Positions 41,679 through 49,421 of a stretch of DNA of 64,000 bases are shown here, piece after piece. The notes under the pieces were generated by a model. The model saw only the letters and a list, made by a program, of their open reading frames with translations, did no database searches and was not told where the DNA came from. A program made the position numbers and the translations under genes. This DNA is from an uncultured Clostridium sp. (GTDB lineage: Bacteria > Bacillota > Clostridia > Lachnospirales > Lachnospiraceae). The stretch's first letter is position 1; each line of letters begins with the position of its first letter. The DNA lies in NCBI GenBank assembly GCA_934438135.1, contig CAKSBP010000001.1, forward strand, positions 1 to 64,000, given 5' to 3'.

Positions 41679-44009
41679 TTATTCTCCTAGGACCAGGGTT
41701 AATGGACTTTTGTTTTTTTGTTCCTCGATCCATGTTTTATAAACATCTGATTTTAATAACTCATTATGCCATTTTTCAAAATAGGAGAAATAGTCATATT
41801 CGTAGTCGGTGAATTTATCCATTTCTTCATATACAGTTAATGTAATGGCTAAATATAAAATGCGAGTTTTCTGTTCGTCCGTATCCTCACAATTCTTAAT
41901 CCTTTGCTTTGCAAAGTATTCATTTATTTTCTCTTTTACTTTCTTAAAATCATCATCCTTAGAAAAGTTTGATTTCCCATCCAACTCTTCTTTGAGTGTA
42001 TTTATCATTTCTTTTATTTTATCTTGAAATCCATTCACTCTATCACTTATTTGTTTTTCTGTATTCTCTTTTGTTATATCATCATATCTATCCCTGTTAA
42101 AATACTTCTTGATGTTTTCTTCAATTTTTTCTTTCTCTTGTACAAAGTTCATCCACTTATCAATTGCCTTATTAAACATAAGACATACAGCATCACGGTG
42201 ATAGTAAATAATTTCAAAGTTTTGTTTTGCCCAGTCTGCATCTTGATTCATTATATCTCCAAATGTTTCTGCTTTCTTACCCTCCTTAAAAGCATCAATC
42301 TCTTCTAATTTTTCAAAATAAAACTTTACTGAAAAATCTTTTAAATAAATATTATCCATAGTCGGCATAATATTTTGTGCATCATTACTGAGCATACTTT
42401 CATATAAATTAAAAACAACATCAGACTGATTTATTTTGGGATAAATCTTAATCTTTGCTAATTCTTTCTCCTCTAATACCTCTCTAATCTGTGACTGTCC
42501 ATGTATTTTTCTATTTGAATTTGCCAGCTGAACAATGCTTTCAATAAAATGAGCAAATACTAATACGACTACTTTCTCATATAACAATTCATTATTTGTT
42601 TCCTGCAAATCGTATGTATCCTTCATATCCCGTGCTCCAGTTTTTCTTCCTCTATCTTCACTTTTATCTAATTCTTTCATCAACCTTTGGTGATTAAAAA
42701 ATGTTTCTGTAAATACATCATTAATTTGAATGCATCTTTTTATTTCTTCTTCATATTTACTTAAAATAGAGGAAGAACGAATGATTGTATCAAAAAACAT
42801 TCTGAACTGACTTACCCATTCTTCATTTAAAGTACTGTTATCCGGAATATTACTTAAAGCATAGTATACATTCATAATCCCACGAGGCATTTCATCAAAC
42901 ATTAAACCATATGCATTAATTACCTGTAGTGATTTTGTATTATCGTTTATATTTTTAAACTTATGTTCCAACAAATCTTTTATTGTTTTATTTTCTGGCT
43001 CATCGTAATAAAATTCTAATCTTTGCTTCGGCGAAAGTGTTCTCATTTTATATCGATAAGAAGGTGGCATAATTTTCTTAAGTGCATCAGCAGCTAATAA
43101 CTTATTTTCTCTTAACAGCCTCTGACCAATTGAGTTTTCTTTATCAGGAGCCACAACCAGTTGCATCAAACCACTTTCCCTCATATATCCCATAAACTGT
43201 TCTGTCTCAAAAATATCGTAATCTCCAGAAATAAAAGTTACAATATTAGGATGACATAAATAACGACTAATCAACTGGAGAATTTCTATACAATGCTTTT
43301 TTGTCAAATCAATATCATCTAAAAAAATAAATATCATAGGGTTTTTCTGAACTTTATTTTCTTCAATCTTTTCCAATTTTATCTTTGTCGAAACCAGTTC
43401 CTTAATAAAGTCAAAAAAACTTTCTCTTAGTCCATTCTCAGGATCTAAAATATTTTGAGTTTCCTCTAAATAATCCTTAAATCCACTATAATTATCCTTT
43501 AAAATATCCGCATAATCCACTCGTGTATATCGATACTGTTCCAGTACTTTCTTATACTTCTTATAAACACTTGTATCCATCTTTGCTTTCCTGCAATTCA
43601 TAAAGTTTTTATCATCTATTTTACCCTTGTTAACAGTTTCTGCTTCTTCTCTACTAAATTTTTCTACTATATTTTTAAATGTTCCAAGAATCCAGCCCAT
43701 CATATCTCCACGATTCCGCATATTTTCTGGTAAAATAATTGGAAGTATTACTGGAAGTACAATGTCACTTTCATTATTCTGCTTAATCTTACTTTGTATT
43801 GTTAAAAGAACTGAACTCTTTCCAGCTCCCCTTTTTCCAAAAATAGAAAAAACATTATTTACAGACTTTCCTTCATCATTACATGATTCAGCATACTCTC
43901 TCATTCTTTCAATCTGGCTAAATATATTATTATATCCAGGTAATACATTTTCCATTTGTATATCATCAAGCGTTTTCGCACCTATCGTTATTTTCTCCTT
44001 GTCGGACAT
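41679..44009 (-). CDS. rdrA: RdrA-like P-loop ATPase (RADAR)
   Basis: About 776 residues from the ATG at 44009 (GGGGAG seven bases upstream). Upstream Met codons lack a site. Walker A is GKRGAGKSSVL near residue 45, Walker B is FIFLDDIDL near residue 235. The following SRYLCHPNIVTFISGDYD resembles the sensor region of KAP/STAND-like ATPases. The long C-terminal half is helical and charged with no enzymatic motif. No membrane segment is seen. In RADAR the RdrA ring binds RdrB and senses infection. The next gene encodes the deaminase, which is the main reason for the name. Confidence 0.78.
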   Translation of the reverse strand: MSDKEKITIGAKTLDDIQMENVLPGYNNIFSQIERMREYAESCNDEGKSVNNVFSIFGKRGAGKSSVLLTIQSKIKQNNESDIVLPVILPIILPENMRNRGDMMGWILGTFKNIVEKFSREEAETVNKGKIDDKNFMNCRKAKMDTSVYKKYKKVLEQYRYTRVDYADILKDNYSGFKDYLEETQNILDPENGLRESFFDFIKELVSTKIKLEKIEENKVQKNPMIFIFLDDIDLTKKHCIEILQLISRYLCHPNIVTFISGDYDIFETEQFMGYMRESGLMQLVVAPDKENSIGQRLLRENKLLAADALKKIMPPSYRYKMRTLSPKQRLEFYYDEPENKTIKDLLEHKFKNINDNTKSLQVINAYGLMFDEMPRGIMNVYYALSNIPDNSTLNEEWVSQFRMFFDTIIRSSSILSKYEEEIKRCIQINDVFTETFFNHQRLMKELDKSEDRGRKTGARDMKDTYDLQETNNELLYEKVVVLVFAHFIESIVQLANSNRKIHGQSQIREVLEEKELAKIKIYPKINQSDVVFNLYESMLSNDAQNIMPTMDNIYLKDFSVKFYFEKLEEIDAFKEGKKAETFGDIMNQDADWAKQNFEIIYYHRDAVCLMFNKAIDKWMNFVQEKEKIEENIKKYFNRDRYDDITKENTEKQISDRVNGFQDKIKEMINTLKEELDGKSNFSKDDDFKKVKEKINEYFAKQRIKNCEDTDEQKTRILYLAITLTVYEEMDKFTDYEYDYFSYFEKWHNELLKSDVYKTWIEEQKNKSPLTLVLGE

Positions 44010-44089
44010 TACTATCTCCCCTTCTGCCATTTTTATAAAACAAAAGCCACTTCCAAAATAAGCAGCTTTGAATAATTTCATTTAATTTT

Positions 44090-44737
44090 CTATACAATCA
44101 CTTCAAATATATCTTGTATCATACTCCTCAACGCAGATATGTCAGTTTCCATATTTGTTAAAACCATAGAAACTGTTGAAGTATACTCTGGTAGTGTTTT
44201 ATTGCTATACCAAAGCAGTGGATGTGCTAATACTTCTTTCGATAACCTATTTACATCTAAATGTGTTGCTTCCATACTGTAACGCATTTCTTTTGGATGT
44301 TTACACGGCTTATTACTCTTGCAGTTACAAGCTTTACATAAGCGACAGCTTCCACTCAGCAGTGCATATCCATTAAGCTGCTTCTCCAGTTGTCTGGCAG
44401 CTTTTTCTACACCTGTCTTCAGTGTGACATTCGCCGCTTTCATGGCTAAATACTTATTTTTTATATCCAAATAGCTTTCCATATCTGTATACATGCTCAA
44501 TACAAATGCATTTTGATATTTCTTATATATTCTGCCAAAATCCTTAGAATACGGCGGGCAACTCCATTTCTTTCCGTAGTTAGGACATCCATTTCTACAG
44601 GCTTCTACCGTTTTTATATCTACATATTGTTTCAGACAATCAGACTTCACCAACGCTCCATTGGCTTTTATCTCTATGGTACGATTTTTTAATTGTTTTG
44701 TTTTTGATAATTGAATAATATTTTCAACCGTACTCAT
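44090..44737 (-). CDS. DUF2284 metal-binding protein in the RADAR-like operon
   Basis: A 215-residue cytosolic protein. Two cysteine groups typical of DUF2284: CRNGCPNYGKKWSCPP near residue 47 and CRLCKACNCKSNKPCKHP near residue 132, likely to hold iron-sulfur clusters. DUF2284 proteins are uncharacterised and occur in anaerobes and methanogens. The ribosome site overlaps the end of the radical SAM gene (GAAAGGTAATG), so the two are translationally coupled. An electron-transfer or cluster-donor role to the radical SAM enzyme is an inference. Confidence 0.82.
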   Translation of the reverse strand: MSTVENIIQLSKTKQLKNRTIEIKANGALVKSDCLKQYVDIKTVEACRNGCPNYGKKWSCPPYSKDFGRIYKKYQNAFVLSMYTDMESYLDIKNKYLAMKAANVTLKTGVEKAARQLEKQLNGYALLSGSCRLCKACNCKSNKPCKHPKEMRYSMEATHLDVNRLSKEVLAHPLLWYSNKTLPEYTSTVSMVLTNMETDISALRSMIQDIFEVIV

Positions 44738-44743
44738 TCGACA

Positions 44744-45709
44744 TTACCTTTCTTCATGCTCTCTAAGTTCTTCCTGTACCGGACAGTTTTCATGCAGATT
44801 ATTCTTCTCAAATATCTTATGTATTCTTATTTTTGCAGCATTCAAATATTGAGAATTTTTGAATATATCAAAAATTTCATTCTTATATATAGAATCTGGT
44901 TCTATCTTATTTCCTTTTTCATCAAATAAATCTATGTACTTAAATGCCTCACATCCGTATACTCTTCCATCAAATTTAACATATAATTTCTCTCTTCCTG
45001 CATTGCAGATACAAGTTGAACTCTCAAGCTTTAACGGTATTCCAACCCTTACATTTTCTCCTTCTAAAGAATGGAGTAGTTCTTTTACACGAATATTAGT
45101 CTCTTTATCTAAATATAATTCTTTCTTATTCTGCTTTGCCCGTCCATGAGGAATCAGTCCAAGGAAACTAACTCTATCCAATCCCTCACTTTCTACAAAA
45201 TGAACCACATCTTTAATTTCTGTATAGTTTAATTTCATTGGAACAAAATGCAGTTCTGTATAAATTCCATTCTCTTTTGAACATTCTATTGACTTCATTA
45301 ATAGTTTTAAATTTCCTTCTGTGCCCATTATTTTATCATATACGTTTTCTTTTAATGACTGCACATTAAATATTAATTTCTTAACTCCATATTCGCTTAA
45401 CTGCTTTATTAAATCTTCTTTTAATGATATGTATTGCCCATTTTCATCTAGCATTATTCCACTTGTATAAATATTAATATTAAATCCTTTTTCTTTCCCA
45501 TACTTTACTATCTGAGCTAAATCCTTATGTAAAAAAGGTTCTCCTCCTGAAATACTCAATTCATCAACTTTTATTTCTGCGAGCCCATCAAATACTTTTC
45601 TCAACAGTTCAAACTTAATAATTTTCTCACACGTTATTCCAGAAATAGATGAGCAATGCATACAGTAATTAGGGCACTTTTGTATAATTTCTATGGACAC
45701 ATGCTTCAT
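44744..45709 (-). CDS. Radical SAM/SPASM-like protein, first gene of the RADAR-like operon
   Basis: About 321 residues from the ATG at 45709 (AAAGGAG seven bases upstream). CPNYCMHCSS (CxxxCxxC) near residue 12, ELSISGGEPFLH (GGE), and a C-terminal cysteine set CICN...CEAF... and NCPV that looks like a short SPASM-type cluster region. It does not show the sequence features of viperin. Radical SAM/SPASM enzymes modify peptides, proteins or nucleotides. The substrate here is unknown. It is tightly coupled to the DUF2284 gene. Confidence 0.8.
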   Translation of the reverse strand: MKHVSIEIIQKCPNYCMHCSSISGITCEKIIKFELLRKVFDGLAEIKVDELSISGGEPFLHKDLAQIVKYGKEKGFNINIYTSGIMLDENGQYISLKEDLIKQLSEYGVKKLIFNVQSLKENVYDKIMGTEGNLKLLMKSIECSKENGIYTELHFVPMKLNYTEIKDVVHFVESEGLDRVSFLGLIPHGRAKQNKKELYLDKETNIRVKELLHSLEGENVRVGIPLKLESSTCICNAGREKLYVKFDGRVYGCEAFKYIDLFDEKGNKIEPDSIYKNEIFDIFKNSQYLNAAKIRIHKIFEKNNLHENCPVQEELREHEER

Positions 45710-45767
45710 TTTCGCTTCTCCTTTGGATCCATTGTCATTTTTGTTAATTCGCAAAAAATCATTTTAT

Positions 45768-45796
45768 ATTATACCATTACTTATTGCTTTTTGAAA
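45768..45796 (-). promoter_or_regulatory. Promoter of the RADAR-like operon
   Basis: On the minus strand TATAAT (45773-45768) is preceded by TGG, an extended -10. The -35 region near 45791-45796 is weak (TTTCAA). It lies about 60 bases before the radical SAM ATG. Confidence 0.5.
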
Positions 45797-45833
45797 CACT
45801 AAATTGAAATTATAATAAACTCTTCTATCTATA

Positions 45834-45917
45834 GATAAAACCAATTCTAATCCAGAGCCTTGACTACAACAATTACCATTTCAGACAAATATGCCTGTAT
45901 CAGAACTGGTTCTTCTT
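45834..45917 (-). terminator. Weak terminator-like dyad after the chemoreceptor gene
   Basis: AACCAATTCTAAT (from about 45840) and ATCAGAACTGGTT (to about 45911) are imperfect complements with a loop of about 50 bases. A T run follows on the minus strand. Low confidence. Confidence 0.3.
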
Positions 45918-45937
45918 TAACTATTAATTATTATTTA

Positions 45938-46906
45938 CTAAACATGCTTCCTATCCTCATAAATCAAATTCTTAATCTGCTGCAAAATATCCACAACCTC
46001 ACCTAATGCAACCGTCTTCTCTCCATTCTTACTATATAGATTGGAAACTTCGCCAAGAATTCCTTCAAATGCCTGTCTGGTAATGGCAATCCCTTCATTG
46101 GCACCATTCACTTCACGGTTATTCTTTGAAATATCTGAAACAATCTGTCCGCTGACTTCCTTTACCTGACTGGTACAGAATTTTACATGTTTGAAATTTT
46201 CTTTTACATTATCCGCATACTCGATATTACCCTGAATCATTTCCGCTGTTTTTGTCATCTCTTCCTGAAGAACTTCCAAACGGTCATATAATACTTTAAT
46301 GGAATTTTCAATACCACCGACTAACGATGCCGTAGAAGAAGAAAGATTTCTGATTTCATCTGCAACTACAGCAAATCCTCTTCCTGCCTCTCCTGCTCTT
46401 GCTGCCTCAATGGATGCATTCAATGCCAGCAGATTTGTCTGAGAGGAGATTCCATTAATGTTCTGAGTCAATTCCGTAATTTTACTGAAGTCTTCTTCTA
46501 ATTGTCCAAAGGTCTGAGTCATAGCTGCAAGCTGGCTGCTGGAATCTTTAATCTGAATTGTCAGTTTATTCATATCCTCATTAGAAGAATTCACAGAGGC
46601 GTCTGACTCATCCATAGCACCATTAATTTTATCTGCATAGGACTCAAATATCCTGTAATTATCACGAATCCCAGAAATTACTTCCCCAATTTGATTCAGT
46701 GCCTTTTCTGATTCCTTTGAGCGGTCCTGAATAGCATCCATACAATATGAAATATCAACTTCCTGCTCCATGTAAAGATCCATCTTTTTTTGTAAACTAT
46801 CTACACCATATCGTACATGTTCGATATTATGACAGTCTTTTTTCTCTTCTATTACTGGAACAGCAGCAACTTCTGTCACATTCTTCTTTCTTCCAAATAA
46901 CTTCAT
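45938..46906 (-). CDS. Soluble methyl-accepting chemotaxis-type signalling protein
   Basis: About 322 residues from the ATG at 46906 (GGAGGAG upstream). No membrane helix or HAMP domain. The C-terminal two-thirds is an MCP coiled coil with the hairpin tip ISSQTNLLALNASIEAARAGEAGRGFAVVADEIRNL, which contacts CheA/CheW. Input is likely to come from a partner protein rather than its own sensor. The FIST-domain gene 13 bases upstream is the obvious candidate. Confidence 0.88.
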   Translation of the reverse strand: MKLFGRKKNVTEVAAVPVIEEKKDCHNIEHVRYGVDSLQKKMDLYMEQEVDISYCMDAIQDRSKESEKALNQIGEVISGIRDNYRIFESYADKINGAMDESDASVNSSNEDMNKLTIQIKDSSSQLAAMTQTFGQLEEDFSKITELTQNINGISSQTNLLALNASIEAARAGEAGRGFAVVADEIRNLSSSTASLVGGIENSIKVLYDRLEVLQEEMTKTAEMIQGNIEYADNVKENFKHVKFCTSQVKEVSGQIVSDISKNNREVNGANEGIAITRQAFEGILGEVSNLYSKNGEKTVALGEVVDILQQIKNLIYEDRKHV

Positions 46907-46919
46907 ATACACTCCTCCT

Positions 46920-48023
46920 CTATTCAAATACTGCAAGTGTCATCGTCTGATTAAAATGCTGACGGTTCAGCTGTTCCCCGTATCCAGAAAAACCAATATA
47001 GTCTCCCAGCACACTTCCCATCTTCTTTACATATTCCTGAAGATAGCCATTCCCATCATACAAAAGTGTCCTTGCAAGACAATGGCACATAATTACAAAG
47101 GAATGATTCGGCACTTCCCGTTTTATTTTTTCTATCGTTGTCTGCGTTACTTTCTTATAATCATCTGGCTCCAAAACCGTCATTTTATAATTATTATAAA
47201 TCCTTGCATGATATGTAATTCCCTTATCTGCCGTTTGTGTACAGTTTGCAGTAATATACAAATCATCACCAAAGACTCTTCCCATAGGGTTCGTATCAAA
47301 ATGAGCCTGAATCTGGCTTTCCGGTATTCCCAACTCCTTGGCATACACTGTCTGTGCTGGCTTATGGTCAAATTCTTTTACCGTTCTGTTTAAATAATCT
47401 ACTTTGGTAGCCGTAACGGTATTACCACTGACTGGTTTATAAATATTCTCTCTGTAAAAATGAATGGCTCCACTTTCATTATGTATTAATGCAAAAACTG
47501 CACTGTTTTGATATACCTTTCCATTTAATCCAACTAACGTTGTTGTACTTGAAATATCATCTCCCGCAGTTCCTCCAAAAATCGGTATCTTCTTATCCAA
47601 AAGAACAGAATTTAATGCAGAAAGAACAGATTCTTCTGCACAGCAGAATGCTGTGGTAAATTCCAGACAAAGGGTATCTTTTATGTTTCCAACTTCTTTT
47701 ACACATCTTTCAATGCGGTCTACATATTTGATAGGATATTTATTCGCGTCTTCCAGTACATCTGCACAGCAGGTAATTCCTGATTCAATACCGACTGCCA
47801 TTAACCCTTTCTTATCTGCCCCTGCTTGATTAATATTTACTAAAGTTGTGGCACCCATGCAGATACTTTCCGGATATTTGTTATGTAATAATTTTGTATA
47901 TGTTTCAAACTGCTCTCCTTGTGAATAGTACAATATAAGTTTTGGGTTCGAAAATTGTCTACAGACTTCTTCTACACATGCCTCAGCTTGCAAGTTCATG
48001 CTTTTTCCTACATTATACTTCAT
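46920..48023 (-). CDS. FIST N/C domain sensory protein
   Basis: About 367 residues. FIST_N domain (residues 1-210) with the ICMGATTLVNI and IFGGTAGDD features, and FIST_C (about 220-345) with the CHCLARTLLYDG conserved Cys/His/Arg block. FIST proteins are proposed small-molecule (amino acid-like) sensors that are often fused or adjacent to signalling domains. Here it precedes a soluble chemoreceptor on the same operon, so the two probably form a cytosolic sensing pair. ATG at 48023 chosen over the Met two codons earlier, because AGGGGA then sits at the usual distance. Confidence 0.87.
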   Translation of the reverse strand: MKYNVGKSMNLQAEACVEEVCRQFSNPKLILYYSQGEQFETYTKLLHNKYPESICMGATTLVNINQAGADKKGLMAVGIESGITCCADVLEDANKYPIKYVDRIERCVKEVGNIKDTLCLEFTTAFCCAEESVLSALNSVLLDKKIPIFGGTAGDDISSTTTLVGLNGKVYQNSAVFALIHNESGAIHFYRENIYKPVSGNTVTATKVDYLNRTVKEFDHKPAQTVYAKELGIPESQIQAHFDTNPMGRVFGDDLYITANCTQTADKGITYHARIYNNYKMTVLEPDDYKKVTQTTIEKIKREVPNHSFVIMCHCLARTLLYDGNGYLQEYVKKMGSVLGDYIGFSGYGEQLNRQHFNQTMTLAVFE

Positions 48024-48141
48024 AATCATTCCCCTATCTTCTTATTATCATAATTTTTTCATAAAGTATTGTTACTCTTTTATTTTACCAAATAGTTTCA
48101 CGAATTGCTATGTATTTATCCACCAAAAGAAATTCATACTA

Positions 48142-48169
48142 AAAAGGTGAGGTTGATTTTACCTCACCG
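48142..48169 (-). terminator. Terminator after the U32-like gene
   Basis: GGTGAGGT (48147-48154) pairs with ACCTCACC (48162-48169). On the minus strand the stem is followed by CTTTTTA. It ends the transcript of the 48232-49107 gene. Confidence 0.8.
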
Positions 48170-48231
48170 GAATCCAGATTAATTTGATGTCATCGATTTC
48201 TTTTTCCACACTTTCTACTACTTGCTTTCTC

Positions 48232-49107
48232 CTATTCACATAACTTGTCCATTGCCTGATACCAGGCATTCTTGACGAAATCGTAGTATTCTGGCTTTAC
48301 CAGATAATACAAATAACTCTCCATAACTTTTCTATTATCAAACGCACGTCCATCAATTTTAAAATGACAAAATCCTGCTTCTTTGTATTTTCCGTAAACC
48401 TGCTCCTTTGTAATAAAGCCATGTTTCTGCATCTGCTTTTCTTTTGGAAGATTAATAAATGGACAGGATGGAAACTGGGAGCTACGAAATTCCAGTTGTG
48501 CCCTTGCAATTTCCTCGTAATGTTTTACACGGTTTGGACATTTGTCTCTGCAATATGAATTTACAACCAGCTCATAACGCTCTTTTTCTGGAAGTTTAAA
48601 TGTCTTCTCTGCATTATTAAAACTGTTGTCCAGTACAATAAGAGCATAGTCTTTTTTCAGTTCCTCTTCCACCATGTCAATGCTCTCCAAACATTTCGTC
48701 GTGGATGAAATGAATTTATAATCCGGATAATGTTTTCGGATATAGGCTTCTAAAAGCGGAGAATTAATAATAATTTCATTTTTCCCATTATCAGCTGCTT
48801 CCAGACAAAGATTACAAAAGGTATCATACAAATGTTTCTTTTCCAACAGCGGATTGGTAAACGTGTATCGAATTGGGATCCCACGTCCATTAAAATCTTC
48901 AATAATATATTCGATTTCTTCTTTTACTGCACCACCAAGAACGACTCTCCCACCATTCCAGATAGAATTGGGAAAACATCCATAAACAGCTCCAATCTTA
49001 ATGTTATCATAAAAATATTCAGGATACATGCGAAGTGTATCACAAACCAAAATATTCAGCTCATACTTGTCATAAAAATCTGGCAAATAAAAATTAATCT
49101 TATCCAC
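48232..49107 (-). CDS. Cysteine-containing protein resembling peptidase U32-type barrel
   Basis: A 291-residue soluble protein beginning with a GTG codon (GTGGATAAG). AAGGGATG lies about 12 bases upstream. Sequence stretches such as RGIPIRYTFTNPLLEK and IIINSPLLEAYIRKHYPDYK resemble the TIM-barrel repeats of U32 peptidase-like/UbiU-V/RlhA proteins. Cys residues in YCRDKCPNR and the later PSCPF could bind a cluster. It is shorter than typical U32 proteins (about 400) so it is at most a divergent member. It follows the small DUF6472-like gene and may be coupled to it. Confidence 0.5.
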   Translation of the reverse strand: MDKINFYLPDFYDKYELNILVCDTLRMYPEYFYDNIKIGAVYGCFPNSIWNGGRVVLGGAVKEEIEYIIEDFNGRGIPIRYTFTNPLLEKKHLYDTFCNLCLEAADNGKNEIIINSPLLEAYIRKHYPDYKFISSTTKCLESIDMVEEELKKDYALIVLDNSFNNAEKTFKLPEKERYELVVNSYCRDKCPNRVKHYEEIARAQLEFRSSQFPSCPFINLPKEKQMQKHGFITKEQVYGKYKEAGFCHFKIDGRAFDNRKVMESYLYYLVKPEYYDFVKNAWYQAMDKLCE

Positions 49108-49123
49108 TTATTTCATCCCTTTT

Positions 49124-49306
49124 TTACATTTGATGCCGTACAATTTTATACTCATCATCCATACTAAAATACGGACATCCTCTATAATGTCCTGACATCA
49201 GTCTCCCATAGTCATCTTCATCCATTACAACTACGCATCCATAGCTCTCGTCTTCTTCATCAAAGACATAATTACTGCAGTATTCACAGCTGGATTTTTC
49301 TACCAT
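49124..49306 (-). CDS. Small DUF6472-like cysteine protein
   Basis: A 60-residue protein, MVEKSSCEYCSNYVFDEED at the N-terminus and SGHYRGCPYF in the second half, so a CxxC...C...C pattern that may bind metal. It matches my recollection of the DUF6472 family, common in Lachnospiraceae, function unknown. A GGAG site lies upstream. It ends 16 bases before the U32-like gene. Confidence 0.72.
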   Translation of the reverse strand: MVEKSSCEYCSNYVFDEEDESYGCVVVMDEDDYGRLMSGHYRGCPYFSMDDEYKIVRHQM

Positions 49307-49364
49307 ATAACTTAACTCCTTTTTTCTTCTATTATATATGAAAATCAGTCAAAATACTAATAGA

Positions 49365-49402
49365 AAAATGCGGTCAGATACCTAAGCACTTAACCGCATT
49401 TT
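49365..49402 (-). terminator. Terminator after the Ig-like secreted protein gene
   Basis: AAAATGCGGT (49365-49374) pairs with ACCGCATTTT (49393-49402) with T runs at either end. It lies 20 bases after the 672-residue gene. Confidence 0.85.
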
Positions 49403-49421
49403 AAAAACTATTTTACTAATT

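Larger units (their letters stand above)
39006..45709 (-). other. RADAR-like anti-phage operon with radical SAM and DUF2284 genes
   Basis: Four minus-strand genes: radical SAM, DUF2284 (6-base gap), rdrA-like ATPase (80 bases, or 8 to its earliest Met) and rdrB-like deaminase (3 bases). One promoter precedes them and one terminator follows. RADAR pairs an ATPase, RdrA, with a large divergent adenosine deaminase, RdrB, and converts adenine nucleotides or RNA bases to inosine during infection. The two upstream genes are not part of any RADAR arrangement I know. Confidence 0.72.

Noticed and set aside
44744..45709. Prokaryotic viperin
   Set aside because: Has CPNYCMHC and a C-terminal cysteine set like SPASM, not the viperin pattern around the cluster motif. 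The defence context alone is not enough.
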